From a bacterium (GTDB lineage: Bacteria; Armatimonadota; UBA5829): a DNA stretch of 64,000 nt. Under the pieces are notes generated by a model that made no database searches, was not told the DNA's origin, and saw only the letters and a list, made by a program, of their open reading frames with translations. The translations under genes and the position numbers were made by a program. The stretch's first letter is position 1. Every line of letters starts with the position of its first letter. Shown here piece by piece: positions 25,323 to 34,333 of this stretch. The stretch is taken from assembly GCA_021371935.1 (NCBI GenBank), contig JAJFVF010000022.1, positions 62,001 through 126,000 on the forward strand, given 5' to 3'.

Positions 25323-26249
25323 TTAAGGAAGTCTCTGGTTTTGTGGCAAGGGAGGAGGAGGCGAGTAAAAAGATATATTCCAGACCAGATCAGCAGTGCA
25401 ATCACTAGGTTCAAGTCTACAGCTAATCTGATGAAATATTTCCAGGCGAGCCGAACTCAGCTTGGCTAATGATGGATATTTAGTCTGCTTTGCATCCAAG
25501 GTAATCATTGGAATGTGAGCAATATTCGCTATTCTATCAGGTAAACCATCAATCTTAACCTCATGTTCTCTTTCCCCCTCAGGTAAAATCAAACTGATCG
25601 CTATATCAAATGCTTTCGGATTGGCTGAAGAAAGCCTTAATGGATAAACAGGCTTTCGAGATAAAAACTTGAGCTTTAGTGGGGTAAGGGTTCCTGATTG
25701 AAGGCCACTTTCTGCCGACTCCGGGTCATGGACTTTGCAGGCTACAAACGTCCAACCCTCTCTAGCATAACTGTCTACAGGTTCTGACGCTTTCTCAGGT
25801 AAATGATATGCATTTTCATCAAGCCACTGTATTAGAGCATTGCCATCTGTAGACTTCAATACACTGACATCATAGTCACCGGTTGTCTTTTGCTCCAGCA
25901 CATTAATCGGTGTTTCAACCGGTGAGACTGTTTTTCTAAAACTTAACAACAGCCTATCCAAATCTCCAAATATCTCTGCATCACCTTTTTCTACTCTAGG
26001 TCTGGACGGTACTGGGATTACCCATGCAAAGTTTTTTGCAGACCCCTCGTATCGTGGGCTGATGATAAGAGTCTCCTCACCTCTGTTGAAGTAGATTACG
26101 GCCTTTTGCTCGGGTTCATTAATTAATGTTTTTACTTGCTTCTCAAGCCATGCTATCCTCTGAGGCAGCATTACGCCGTCAGCGCTGGATGACGTGACAA
26201 AGCTAAGAAATAATACTCCTATTGTCATTATCAGTATAAATTTACGCAT
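25323..26249 (-). CDS. DUF2330-type exported protein
   Basis: A 308-residue secreted protein; signal peptide MRKFILIMTIGVLFLSFVTSSSA then DGVMLPQRIAW. AVIYFNRGEETLIISPRYEG and FAWVIPVPSRP are typical of DUF2330, a domain of unknown role in exported proteins. Many relatives keep a C-terminal transmembrane helix; this one ends in a proline-rich tail (SPPPPLPQNQ) instead. AAGGAG lies 9 bases before the ATG. It sits in the array between a truncated Ig-like fragment and hairpin E2. Confidence 0.8.
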   Translation of the reverse strand: MRKFILIMTIGVLFLSFVTSSSADGVMLPQRIAWLEKQVKTLINEPEQKAVIYFNRGEETLIISPRYEGSAKNFAWVIPVPSRPRVEKGDAEIFGDLDRLLLSFRKTVSPVETPINVLEQKTTGDYDVSVLKSTDGNALIQWLDENAYHLPEKASEPVDSYAREGWTFVACKVHDPESAESGLQSGTLTPLKLKFLSRKPVYPLRLSSANPKAFDIAISLILPEGEREHEVKIDGLPDRIANIAHIPMITLDAKQTKYPSLAKLSSARLEIFHQISCRLEPSDCTADLVWNISFYSPPPPLPQNQRLP

Positions 26250-26268
26250 GGTTAACAACTCCTTGGTA

Positions 26269-26604
26269 CTAGAACAGCGAGTTTGTCGTGTTACCCCAGA
26301 AACGCCAATTGTAGAACGGCGCAATCATATACAATGGTGGCTCAGGATCTCTTCTATAAGATATCAACTCATCGGGATTTGGGTCCATTGTATAGCTATA
26401 AGGATCATCCTCATCCGCATATTCCACATAGCATCCACCACCAAGGCTTCCAGCTTCTGCCCAGACAGTTCCTGTCTCATGATTGGTGCTTGATCTGATC
26501 GTCGCCTTCGCCTCACCGACATCATCTGTGACTGATTCATAGTCTACAATGGTTCCAACGTCTATACTCCAACTCATGCTATCCTGGAAGTGCCGGATAT
26601 GATT
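26269..26604 (-). pseudogene. Truncated Ig-like cassette fragment with a different tail
   Basis: Downstream of hairpin E3 the minus strand carries TSRIA in one frame, then jumps to WSIDVGTIVDYESVTDDVGE and IRSSTNHETGTVWAEAGS, almost identical to residues of the 1046-residue lipoprotein (WNIDVGDIVDSDAFTDDVGE; IRSSTNHETGTVWAEAGS). About 27 codons are deleted at the junction. After YADEDDP the sequence diverges fully into a short new tail ending YNWRFWGNTTNSLF and a stop. An ATG inside the hairpin could express it, but no SD is visible. Confidence 0.75.
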
Positions 26605-26631
26605 ATGGGCCGGAAGCGGATTCCGGCCCAT
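26605..26631. repeat. GC-rich hairpin E, copy 3
   Basis: ATGGGCCGGAA GCGGA TTCCGGCCCAT, 12 bases after the stop of the 157-residue gene and immediately before an Ig-like fragment, as in copy 1. Confidence 0.85.
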
Positions 26632-26642
26632 ACTGTGACATT

Positions 26643-27116
26643 CTATGGCTTACCTTTTCTTTTTATAATATCCTGGACAACGCGCTTAAACTCACCTGTC
26701 CTCGACCGAATATTCAAAGATGGATTTTTACCACCTTCATTTCCAAGCCAGCAAAGCATTATTCGCGTTTTTCCATCATTCATATGTATCCTTACTTCAT
26801 CGTATGCTGGTGGTTCGTCTCCATAGGGATTTATCTCCCATCTCGAAAACCAAAGGTCCTTTTTTATTACTGACATCAGTTTTTTAATGTCAGTTTTATC
26901 TCTGTTGTGATCCAACTCGGCAGTTCTATTACCCCACATCCACCATAAGTAGACAGATTCAATTTTGCTTACAGGAATATTAGAATATGCTTCCAGACTG
27001 GCCTTTTGAGAAATGTACTCAGGCCGACGGTGAGTCAACATCAAAATGCCAATGCTGAAACCAAGGAATATGATAATATAAATTACTATATTCTTTACCA
27101 CAGTAGCCTTTTTCAT
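26643..27116 (-). CDS. Small membrane-anchored protein (partner A of the array), unknown
   Basis: 157 residues: one N-terminal transmembrane helix (IVIYIIIFLGFSIGILML), then a soluble domain with IPVSKIESVYLWWMWGN, TDIKKLMSVIKKDLWFSRWE, YDEVRIHMNDGKTRIMLCWL and a tail RVVQDIIKRKGKP. It begins 7 bp after the stop of the large caspase-like lipoprotein and must be co-transcribed with it. No family recognised. Position and layout match the 156-residue gene at 24561, which follows a fragment of the same lipoprotein type. An inhibitor, immunity or anchoring partner is plausible but unproven. Confidence 0.72.
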   Translation of the reverse strand: MKKATVVKNIVIYIIIFLGFSIGILMLTHRRPEYISQKASLEAYSNIPVSKIESVYLWWMWGNRTAELDHNRDKTDIKKLMSVIKKDLWFSRWEINPYGDEPPAYDEVRIHMNDGKTRIMLCWLGNEGGKNPSLNIRSRTGEFKRVVQDIIKRKGKP

Positions 27117-27123
27117 AGCAGTT

Positions 27124-30100
27124 TTACTCCAAATAAGTAACCGTAGACTCCAAATCAGTATACATCCCTAGATTGCTGTGTATGGTGTTCCAATAAAGAG
27201 GATTATTGGAAGAGTTCAGTTGTTGATTGGCCTGATATACTGAGACACCATAGTAACGGCAAAGGTAATACCAAAAACCCTTAACCCAACCTAATCCATT
27301 GTACCAGCCGTAAGGTTTAAAATCACCTTGCCAACCAATGAATGTACAACCAGATAGGTCATCTCGACAGCCAAGTGCTCTTGCAATAGAACTGTCAGAG
27401 TGTTCAGGTGAGCCCATCGAATCGCATACACTAAAGTGAATTACTTTCAGCTTCCCTGCAACCAAATGTAAATCAGTAAATGCGGGTGTATTCTCGGGAT
27501 GTTCAGCCCAGCTATCAGTTCCATATACGCATGGCCAATCAGAGAATTGGACAGAACTCTGATAGGTGCCGCCATACCTTCGTAAATTTTCACCATGAGT
27601 ATTTAGGTAGAAATGATGTATGTTGCCCATACCTGAACCCAACCAGTAATCCATGCCATAGACTTCATCAGTAAATAAACCTACACGATCTCTGCTGGAT
27701 TCCCAATACATATCACAAACGTACACGGGTATAACTCCGCGCTTTTTGGCATTATCACCGACAGTCCTCATCTCCTTATAAGTTTCATGTTCGTCAATCC
27801 AGTCAAACCTGCTGACGACAGCCGCAACGAGTATCTCATCAGATCCAGTTCTGCTACTGACTGAAATAATAGCATACTCATTTGTGCCAGTAGAGGCTTC
27901 TCCATTCTGTCTTGCCGTAAGCTCTGCTGCTACTCGTTGAGCCATCGTCATTGATGACTGGTTTTCACCAGCGTCAAAAGATACCATATAAACATCTGAT
28001 TGATACTGTCCATCAACTTTTCCATCCCATGCTATATGCACCGATCCTGTTTGACTGCCTGTTGCAGACCAAACTGTTGTTTCAGTATCATCATCAGCAA
28101 TTGTAAAAATTCTAACCGTCCATGGAGACAGATTTGCATTGAAATCAAAAGTAAATCCAGTCTGGTTCGGATCATCATAGAGTAAATCTTGACAGTTCAT
28201 TCTTAGCTCAGATATTGGATTATTTACGACAATAGGCACTATATTGCTTAGCATTTCAGTGCCATCAATGTCTATCACCTTTGCGCAAATCATATGAGAG
28301 CCATTTGTTAACCAGGCCGTGTTGAATCCAGGAATCTTTGTGGATTCGTCAGTCTGGGTATATTCCGCAGAGCAAAATGTGCCACTTTCTTGACCATCAA
28401 CCAATAACACTTGCCTGCTAATGGTATCAGTGCCATCCTCTCTTCTGTTTTCTATTCTTACGTAGAATTGAATCACTCCGCAAACAGTCTGATTGCACGA
28501 TGGTTTCAATATGATTACAGACGGGTCTCCCTCATCCGCATATTCCACATAGCATCCACCGCTGAGGCTTCCAGCTTCTGCCCAGACAGTTCCTGTCTCA
28601 TGATTGGTGCTTGATCTGATCGTCGCCTTTGCCTCACCAACATCATCTGTAAAAGCGTCAGAATCGACTATGTCTCCAACATCTATATTCCAATACATGG
28701 GCTGGTTAGGAATACGCCTGCCCTCCTCGTCAAAGACAATGGCAGTGACTTCGGTCGTGCTGATTCCGTCCGGGGCAATCCTGGAGGTGTTCGCATAGAC
28801 ATAGATATCCATGTCTATGGCCGTCAGAGTGAAATTCTTAGTTGTCGTCTGGTTAGTAGTCACAGTCGCCTTCTCAGCGGCGTGAGTGTAGCCTGCAACA
28901 TCCACAGAGACCGTATGATCACCGGGTTTCACAGTCAGGCTGTATGTCCCGACTCCTGCTGCGTTGAGTGTGCATGTGGCAGTGCCGCCTGTCGAGTGAA
29001 CCCAGGCCGTGGCATTTGCCGCACTCGCACCTGCAGTGACTGTCCCGGAGATAGTGCCCGAGCCTGTGGAGTATGTGGGATAAGTCACATCTACCGGATA
29101 AACAACAGGTATACTGATCGATCCTGATGATTTGGTGGTGACGATACCGGTATCAGTCAGATATGTGCCCGGCTCGAAATACCCCAAAATATAAGACCTT
29201 ATCCCGATGCGATCATTTCCGGCATCAAGGTTGGAACCATCATCGATACAGGTATATGCATTTGACTCATCATCACCTATGCCGCTGTCGGTGACTTTGC
29301 CCCAAACTCTTACCAGCATACCGGTATTGTTTGCTCCGTTCGATGAGCCGATTGCATTGGTGAATGGACCCATCGCTCCTCCACCGAGGGCTTTATTGTT
29401 CATTCCTACGGGTGCGGGAAGAGTAAAGCCGTTGTCGGTGATCGTTAATTTTTCTGTATATGTGGTCTCATCATAGTCCGCCTGGAGAATTCTCTCGTCA
29501 CCCACAGTTGTGAGGGTTCCTTCTATATCGATGAGATCTCCCGAAGTGACTTCATAATTCATCGAATCCACACGTATTGCTCCCGTGCGGTCAGGCTCTT
29601 CTATACTTTTCTTTTCGTACACTGATACGATTGTCAGTCTGTCGCGGAGGTGGACATGTGTTCCATCGGGGAGCCATTTCAAGCTGTCGCGAGAGCCAGG
29701 AGCGGGAGGCGCAGGTTCTGATTCGGGGGAATCGTCCAATACCGGGAAGCCGCCACCATCCATCAGCGATGCACTCGAAAGACTTGTTCCCGCAAGCTGT
29801 GTAAGAGTTCGTTTGTCAGTCCATTCGGTTCCCGTGCCTTTGACCGGAGGGCAGAGCATGGGATGTCCGTCTGAGCTGCAATATACGGACACGCATGCCG
29901 GAGTTGTGATGATGACACGCTGCCTTATTGACTCACCATCTTTGGAGGTGCCGGCGACTGTGGCAAGTGTGCCTGTGACATCGACAGTCATACTGCTGTC
30001 TACCGGCAGGCTGAGTGAACTGATAACTATCAATCGAGGTGTCTTGGGTTTCGGCTCGAAATTCTCTTTAATGGCAAATGACTTGCCGCTTTTACCTCGC

Positions 30101-30264
30101 CAAACCACTTGTTCTGCAGTAAGGGTGACGGCTACACCGTCCGGCTGACTCAGGCATGCGCCGATTGTGCCGGGGTCACCGTCTTGGACTGTAGCGCCGC
30201 AGGACCCGAGAACAGACATACAGAGCAGCACCACAAACAACACCACATCGATACGCAATTTCAT
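27124..30264 (-). CDS. Multidomain lipoprotein with Ig-like and caspase-like (clan CD) domains
   Basis: 1046 residues. The N-terminus MKLRIDVVLFVVLLCMSVLG SC carries a lipobox-like LGSC. Residues ~25-390 look like tandem OB-like beta modules (VTGTLATVAG; IEGTLTTVGDERILQ). Residues ~400-485 form a carboxypeptidase-regulatory-like repeat (SGTVTAGASAANATAWV, GDHTVSVDVAGYTHAA). Residues ~493-578 are Big_1-type Ig (SRIAPDGISTTEVTAIVFDEE). From ~580 a further beta domain leads to a C-terminal peptidase-like region: HHFYLNTHGEN with His890-Gly and VIHFSVCDSMGS with Cys947, the hydrophobic-strand/HG and strand/C pattern of caspase-like clan CD peptidases, followed by TFIGWQGD and GWVKGFWYYL. The protease call is inference from this pattern. 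AAGGAGG lies 7 bases before the ATG. Confidence 0.72.
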   Translation of the reverse strand: MKLRIDVVLFVVLLCMSVLGSCGATVQDGDPGTIGACLSQPDGVAVTLTAEQVVWRGKSGKSFAIKENFEPKPKTPRLIVISSLSLPVDSSMTVDVTGTLATVAGTSKDGESIRQRVIITTPACVSVYCSSDGHPMLCPPVKGTGTEWTDKRTLTQLAGTSLSSASLMDGGGFPVLDDSPESEPAPPAPGSRDSLKWLPDGTHVHLRDRLTIVSVYEKKSIEEPDRTGAIRVDSMNYEVTSGDLIDIEGTLTTVGDERILQADYDETTYTEKLTITDNGFTLPAPVGMNNKALGGGAMGPFTNAIGSSNGANNTGMLVRVWGKVTDSGIGDDESNAYTCIDDGSNLDAGNDRIGIRSYILGYFEPGTYLTDTGIVTTKSSGSISIPVVYPVDVTYPTYSTGSGTISGTVTAGASAANATAWVHSTGGTATCTLNAAGVGTYSLTVKPGDHTVSVDVAGYTHAAEKATVTTNQTTTKNFTLTAIDMDIYVYANTSRIAPDGISTTEVTAIVFDEEGRRIPNQPMYWNIDVGDIVDSDAFTDDVGEAKATIRSSTNHETGTVWAEAGSLSGGCYVEYADEGDPSVIILKPSCNQTVCGVIQFYVRIENRREDGTDTISRQVLLVDGQESGTFCSAEYTQTDESTKIPGFNTAWLTNGSHMICAKVIDIDGTEMLSNIVPIVVNNPISELRMNCQDLLYDDPNQTGFTFDFNANLSPWTVRIFTIADDDTETTVWSATGSQTGSVHIAWDGKVDGQYQSDVYMVSFDAGENQSSMTMAQRVAAELTARQNGEASTGTNEYAIISVSSRTGSDEILVAAVVSRFDWIDEHETYKEMRTVGDNAKKRGVIPVYVCDMYWESSRDRVGLFTDEVYGMDYWLGSGMGNIHHFYLNTHGENLRRYGGTYQSSVQFSDWPCVYGTDSWAEHPENTPAFTDLHLVAGKLKVIHFSVCDSMGSPEHSDSSIARALGCRDDLSGCTFIGWQGDFKPYGWYNGLGWVKGFWYYLCRYYGVSVYQANQQLNSSNNPLYWNTIHSNLGMYTDLESTVTYLE

Positions 30265-30370
30265 CACACATCCTCCTTTTTGCAACCGGCAATGTGAAAT
30301 GTAAGTTAAGTGCCGATTCGCGCAACGAATGTTAGACGACACTTTATGGCCGGTTGTTTCCAGTTGGACA

Positions 30371-32218
30371 TTATATGTTGATGTTTTCTGGTGGTAAAGT
30401 ATTGTTTGTGCGCTTGTTTATCTGCACGACGACCACAGCTGCATCGTCCTGCAAATCTCCACCGGCATGCCGCCTGGCGGATTCAACAATTCCTTGAGCC
30501 AGTGAATTCAGATCACGGTGACGACCTTTCATGAGGTATTGTTTCACACCCTCTTTGTCAAATTGCTCTCCACTCGCCGACCTGGCTTCCGTGATCCCAT
30601 CGGTTATCATAACCATAACATCGCCAGGCATGAGTTCCATGTTCGCTTCAGCATAGACGAACCCATCATAAAAACCAAGCCCTCCACCCTGCAGTTCCAG
30701 TTCCATAACTTTCCCATCAGCACCAATCACAAGCGGAGGTTCATGTCCTCCATTTGCATATGTGATGGTTCGGCTGGGCACATCCATTACGGCGAAAAAC
30801 GCAGTGAGCAACCCTACCTCACATGTCTCCTCTCTGCATAATGCCTGGTTGGCTAAGGTCATCACTACCGATGGACTCGGGTCCAAAAAAGCATAGCTGC
30901 GGATGGAATAACGTGCAGCAGCTACTCGTATCGCGGCTGGCAGACCCTTGCCGGCAACATCCCCGATAAGTATGCCGATCTTGCCGTCACCAACATCGAA
31001 AATGTCATAAAAATCGCCGCCAACGGCCGCCTCGTCAAGTGCCGGTTGATACTTCACTACAATTTTGCAGCCATCTATATTGTAACTGACCTGCGGCGGT
31101 ATTAGAGCTTGTTGGAGTATCTCCGCTATCCTGTGTTCTCGCTCGTATACTTCACGCCTCTGTTCCTCGAACGCTACCAGGTTGCCAATATCCCGAAAGA
31201 CCAGAGTCGCCCCGACAACCTCGTTATTGCAGTCTTTCACCGGTGCCGCGCTGACACCGGCAATAAAATCACAACCAGACACTGTGACAATCCTGTAGCG
31301 TTCATCGATTATATTCTCGCCATTCAGCGCACGTGTCAATGGGATTGTTTCAGGCGGCATCTCCTGCCCCTCTAGCGTATATCTACTTATCGATTTCGCC
31401 CATTCATTACTAGACACCTTTGATTTGACGCCCAGCAAATGACTTCCGGCGCTGTTAATCAAGCGTAAATTTCCTGCTGAGTCAAAGAATGCAACCCCAT
31501 CGCTCATCCCTGATATCAGGGACTCCATCTCATTCGCATGCTGCTCTGCGTTTGCACGAGCGTCAATCAGTTCTTTCTCCAGCTGCCTCTTGCGTTCGAT
31601 CTCAGCATTGAGTCTGTCTATTGTTTCCTGCAATTCTTCTACTCGCAGTGTATGAGGCCTTTCGTCGGTCTGCGTAACACATTTATACTCTGTCACAGAT
31701 ATTACCAGTCCGTAGAACTGGCCGGATGAACCTTTGAGCGAGGCTATGGTGCAGATGAGTTCAGTGTTAAATTGAGCAAGAACAGTGCTGATCCTGACAG
31801 GCGCTCCGGTATTGCGCACACATTCAAAAATAGCACTGTCATTGCTGCCGGAGTGAAAATCGAAATAGCTGTCATTGTTAAAATCAATCACAATACCAAA
31901 CAGTGCCTTATATGTGGGGTTAGCCCAAATTAGGTTATAATCGGCATCAATATAAGCAGTGGCACCGTTCAAAGAGGCTATTTGTCCCTTGGCACGTACG
32001 GCGGCATCAAGTGCACTAAAGACTTCTTCGCCAGACTGAAAAAGTAATGCAGGATCAATTACAATCGTATCCGAAGTCTCGCGTGAATGCTTTTCCAGGG
32101 CTTGCTTAAACGTGTCTACTACCTCGACCCTCACTCCTGATGGCGCCCTAAGGTAAATGCTGCTTGCCGCTCTGTCTCCGACTACCAATATTCGTTTTTT
32201 ATCCGCATAATGTGTCAT
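30371..32218 (-). CDS. PAS-domain SpoIIE/RsbU-type serine phosphatase
   Basis: A 615-residue soluble signalling phosphatase. An N-terminal receiver-like stretch (KRILVVGDRAASS) and a first PAS region (AYIDADYNLIWANPTY) come first, then a coiled coil (EELQETIDRLNAEIERKRQL) and a second PAS (GVAFFDSAGNLRLIN). The C-terminal PP2C/SpoIIE domain has VGGDFYDIF, GDVAGKGLPAA, MITDGITEAR and DDAAVVVV, covering the metal-binding aspartates. It likely dephosphorylates a STAS anti-anti-sigma factor; two STAS genes are in the window (46013 and 56431). A perfect -10 TATAAT lies at 32244-32239; no clear SD. Confidence 0.9.
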   Translation of the reverse strand: MTHYADKKRILVVGDRAASSIYLRAPSGVRVEVVDTFKQALEKHSRETSDTIVIDPALLFQSGEEVFSALDAAVRAKGQIASLNGATAYIDADYNLIWANPTYKALFGIVIDFNNDSYFDFHSGSNDSAIFECVRNTGAPVRISTVLAQFNTELICTIASLKGSSGQFYGLVISVTEYKCVTQTDERPHTLRVEELQETIDRLNAEIERKRQLEKELIDARANAEQHANEMESLISGMSDGVAFFDSAGNLRLINSAGSHLLGVKSKVSSNEWAKSISRYTLEGQEMPPETIPLTRALNGENIIDERYRIVTVSGCDFIAGVSAAPVKDCNNEVVGATLVFRDIGNLVAFEEQRREVYEREHRIAEILQQALIPPQVSYNIDGCKIVVKYQPALDEAAVGGDFYDIFDVGDGKIGILIGDVAGKGLPAAIRVAAARYSIRSYAFLDPSPSVVMTLANQALCREETCEVGLLTAFFAVMDVPSRTITYANGGHEPPLVIGADGKVMELELQGGGLGFYDGFVYAEANMELMPGDVMVMITDGITEARSASGEQFDKEGVKQYLMKGRHRDLNSLAQGIVESARRHAGGDLQDDAAVVVVQINKRTNNTLPPENINI

Positions 32219-32604
32219 AATTGCATATCTATATCATTATTATACCAGATGCGAACAGCAAACTGAACAACAAACTGTTCAGTTTTACTTTAATTAATAA
32301 AGCTAAGCGTAAACCATGCTCTCTGATACACTCTACGTTGGAATGACGTAGTTTCAGCCGAACAAAAAACGACAAAGATTCAATGCCTGCATATGAAGAC
32401 GGTAAAAATAATGAAACGCAGAAACTGCAAGATATGTGACAACACTTTCAACATTCGTATATCTAGCCCGGATAATGCGGGCTAGATATATTGTCGCTAT
32501 GGTCAATCCCTGCTATATGGCCAGTTGTATAAGGCTAAATAGAAAGAACATAAAAAAAGCGGCCGTCCGGCATAAAGCCGGGCGACCGTATATTATGTCT
32601 GCTT
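32219..32604. other. Intergenic region with hairpins, no gene seen
   Basis: Holds the promoter of the phosphatase gene, a perfect 11-bp stem ATATCTAGCCC/GGGCTAGATAT at 32458-32488, and the terminator of the downstream lipoprotein gene (32552-32588). A 24-codon reading frame at 32411 (MKRRNCKICDNTFN...) with a CxxC has no SD. Confidence 0.6.
32552..32588 (-). terminator. Terminator of the lipoprotein gene
   Basis: Minus strand: CGGTCGCCCGGC, loop TTTAT, GCCGGACGGCCGC, then TTTTTTT. The stem has a mismatch in the middle. It begins 17 bases after the stop at 32605. Confidence 0.7.
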
Positions 32605-33126
32605 TCAATCATAGAAAGAAGGCGGAGCCGGAGGAGTGTCATATGGATCATCATCACTCATATCAGGAGGGTCAGGCGGTGCCTCGATATCATCATCCGA
32701 TACGCTGTCGCCCTTAGTTCCGGTAACTGTGATATTCTCGCAGATGACCTCTTCGTCCTGACACACGGTGGCGCACAATGACAGTTTGCTATTATTGGAA
32801 TCGACGCTTCCAGTGGCATCTATCGTGTGATCCACACCATCAACCGTCCAGCCGCCATTCAAATTGAGTGTGCCGTCTGCACTGCAACCTCCAATGACAA
32901 CCGTGCTGTCGCCGCGTGTCTGAGAGGTTGTGGCTTCGACTACCACATCGCCGTCATCTTGTATGACGATCTGGTCGTTGGGCAGGCCCAGGTCCTCGAC
33001 CTGCCAGGTTCCAACGATATCATTCGACAACTTCAGCGGGGTCGAAGCCGTACTGCCTCCTCCACCCCCGCAGCCCGCTGTCGCCAAAATCATGATTATG
33101 GATAGCCCCCACAAAACCTTATGCAT
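32605..33126 (-). CDS. Lipoprotein, acidic proline-rich tail, unknown function
   Basis: 173 residues. Signal peptide with lipobox LATAGC followed by a GGGGGS linker. Then a beta-rich region with VGTWQVEDLGLPNDQIVIQDDG, and paired cysteines (GCSADGT; CATVCQDEEVIC). The last 30 residues are acidic and proline-rich (DDDIEAPPDPPDMSDDDPYD). 'VGTWQ' opens a lipocalin-like or copper-resistance-like beta domain in other proteins, but I cannot name the family. GGAGG lies 6 bases before the ATG at 33126. Confidence 0.75.
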   Translation of the reverse strand: MHKVLWGLSIIMILATAGCGGGGGSTASTPLKLSNDIVGTWQVEDLGLPNDQIVIQDDGDVVVEATTSQTRGDSTVVIGGCSADGTLNLNGGWTVDGVDHTIDATGSVDSNNSKLSLCATVCQDEEVICENITVTGTKGDSVSDDDIEAPPDPPDMSDDDPYDTPPAPPSFYD

Positions 33127-33266
33127 ACCTAACCTCCGGAAACACATCCATTACTTTATTCCCAGCACCATTGCCGGGTCTCTATTTATGTGTTCCATGT
33201 CCTGGTGCATTTACGGGGGTATGGGGCGTAAAACTGGTAGTTATACCTGGACTCAACAGACGACTT

Positions 33267-34289
33267 TTACATCGTCCGATCGACCGCGGAAGCAATACGC
33301 TTAAGTTCGCCCATCAGATGAGCGAATTTCTCTGGACGCAGAGACTGCGGACCATCACTCATGGCATGCGCCGGGTCATTGTGGACCTCCAGCAAAAGAC
33401 CATCGGCTCCGCCTGCCACCGCTGCTTTTGCCACAGCGCCGACATACTGCCAGTTGCCGGTGGCATGACTCGGGTCGAGCATTATGGGCAGATGAGTCCA
33501 GTTCTTGAGGACTGGGATCGCGTTGATATCGGTGGTGTTCCTGGTAGAGTCCTCGAATGTTGTGATTCCGCGCTCACACAGGATGACATTCTGGTTACCT
33601 TCGGAGATTACATATTCAGCAGACATGAGCAAATCCTTGACCTTGGAACCAAGACCACGCTTGAGCAGCACAGGCCGACCTGCCGCGCCGACCTTCTTGA
33701 GCAGAGCAAAGTTTTGCATGTTGCGTGCACCGATCTGCAGCACATCGGCATATTCACACACAAGATCGACCTCATGTGTGTCCATCACCTCGGTCACCAC
33801 CGGCAAACCGGTCTCTTTGCGTGCACTGGCAAGTATCTTGAGGCCATCCTCGCCAAGTCCCTGGAAAGCATACGGAGATGTCCTGGGCTTGAATGCCCCT
33901 CCGCGCAGCATCTTTGCGCCTGCCGCTTTTACTTGCTGCGCAAGCTCGACTGTCTGCGCCTCACTCTCAACAGAACATGGTCCGGCTGCGACGACTATCT
34001 CATCACCGCCTATCTTGACATCATTCACGCACACCACGGTATTCTCAGGATGATATGTCCGAGAGGCCAATTTCCACAGATCAGAAATCAGCTCTACCCT
34101 CGCAACACCCGCCATTGCATTGAAATGTTCGACAAGATCAGCCTTGCGAACATCTAACTCCCCGAGCACGGCAATTACTTTGCGCTCCACGCCGGGGTTC
34201 ATAAAGGGTCTGAAGCCTATTCGCCTGATATCCTGCTTTACCGATTTGACCTCATCCTCGGTAGCGTTTGTGTGCATAATGATAATCAT
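33267..34289 (-). CDS. aroF: 3-deoxy-7-phosphoheptulonate (DAHP) synthase, type I-beta
   Basis: First step of the shikimate pathway: PEP + erythrose-4-phosphate to DAHP. The 340-residue form has an N-terminal ferredoxin-like regulatory domain ([17 protein letters not shown] to ~70), then the KDOPS-like barrel with [44 protein letters not shown] and DPSHATG. The N-terminal domain in this group usually gives feedback control by aromatic amino acids. Stand-alone gene; no other aro genes nearby. Confidence 0.95.
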   Translation of the reverse strand: MIIIMHTNATEDEVKSVKQDIRRIGFRPFMNPGVERKVIAVLGELDVRKADLVEHFNAMAGVARVELISDLWKLASRTYHPENTVVCVNDVKIGGDEIVVAAGPCSVESEAQTVELAQQVKAAGAKMLRGGAFKPRTSPYAFQGLGEDGLKILASARKETGLPVVTEVMDTHEVDLVCEYADVLQIGARNMQNFALLKKVGAAGRPVLLKRGLGSKVKDLLMSAEYVISEGNQNVILCERGITTFEDSTRNTTDINAIPVLKNWTHLPIMLDPSHATGNWQYVGAVAKAAVAGGADGLLLEVHNDPAHAMSDGPQSLRPEKFAHLMGELKRIASAVDRTM

Positions 34290-34333
34290 ATACTTGCCCC
34301 CTACTTCAAGAACAAGTATAGCTTAAATTACAT

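Noticed and set aside
32411-32485. 24-codon ORF with CxxC
   Set aside because: No SD, too short, overlaps a hairpin; no further support.
33171-34157. 328-residue plus-strand ORF over aroF
   Set aside because: Shadow of the DAHP synthase; translation is Cys/His-rich and without family motifs.
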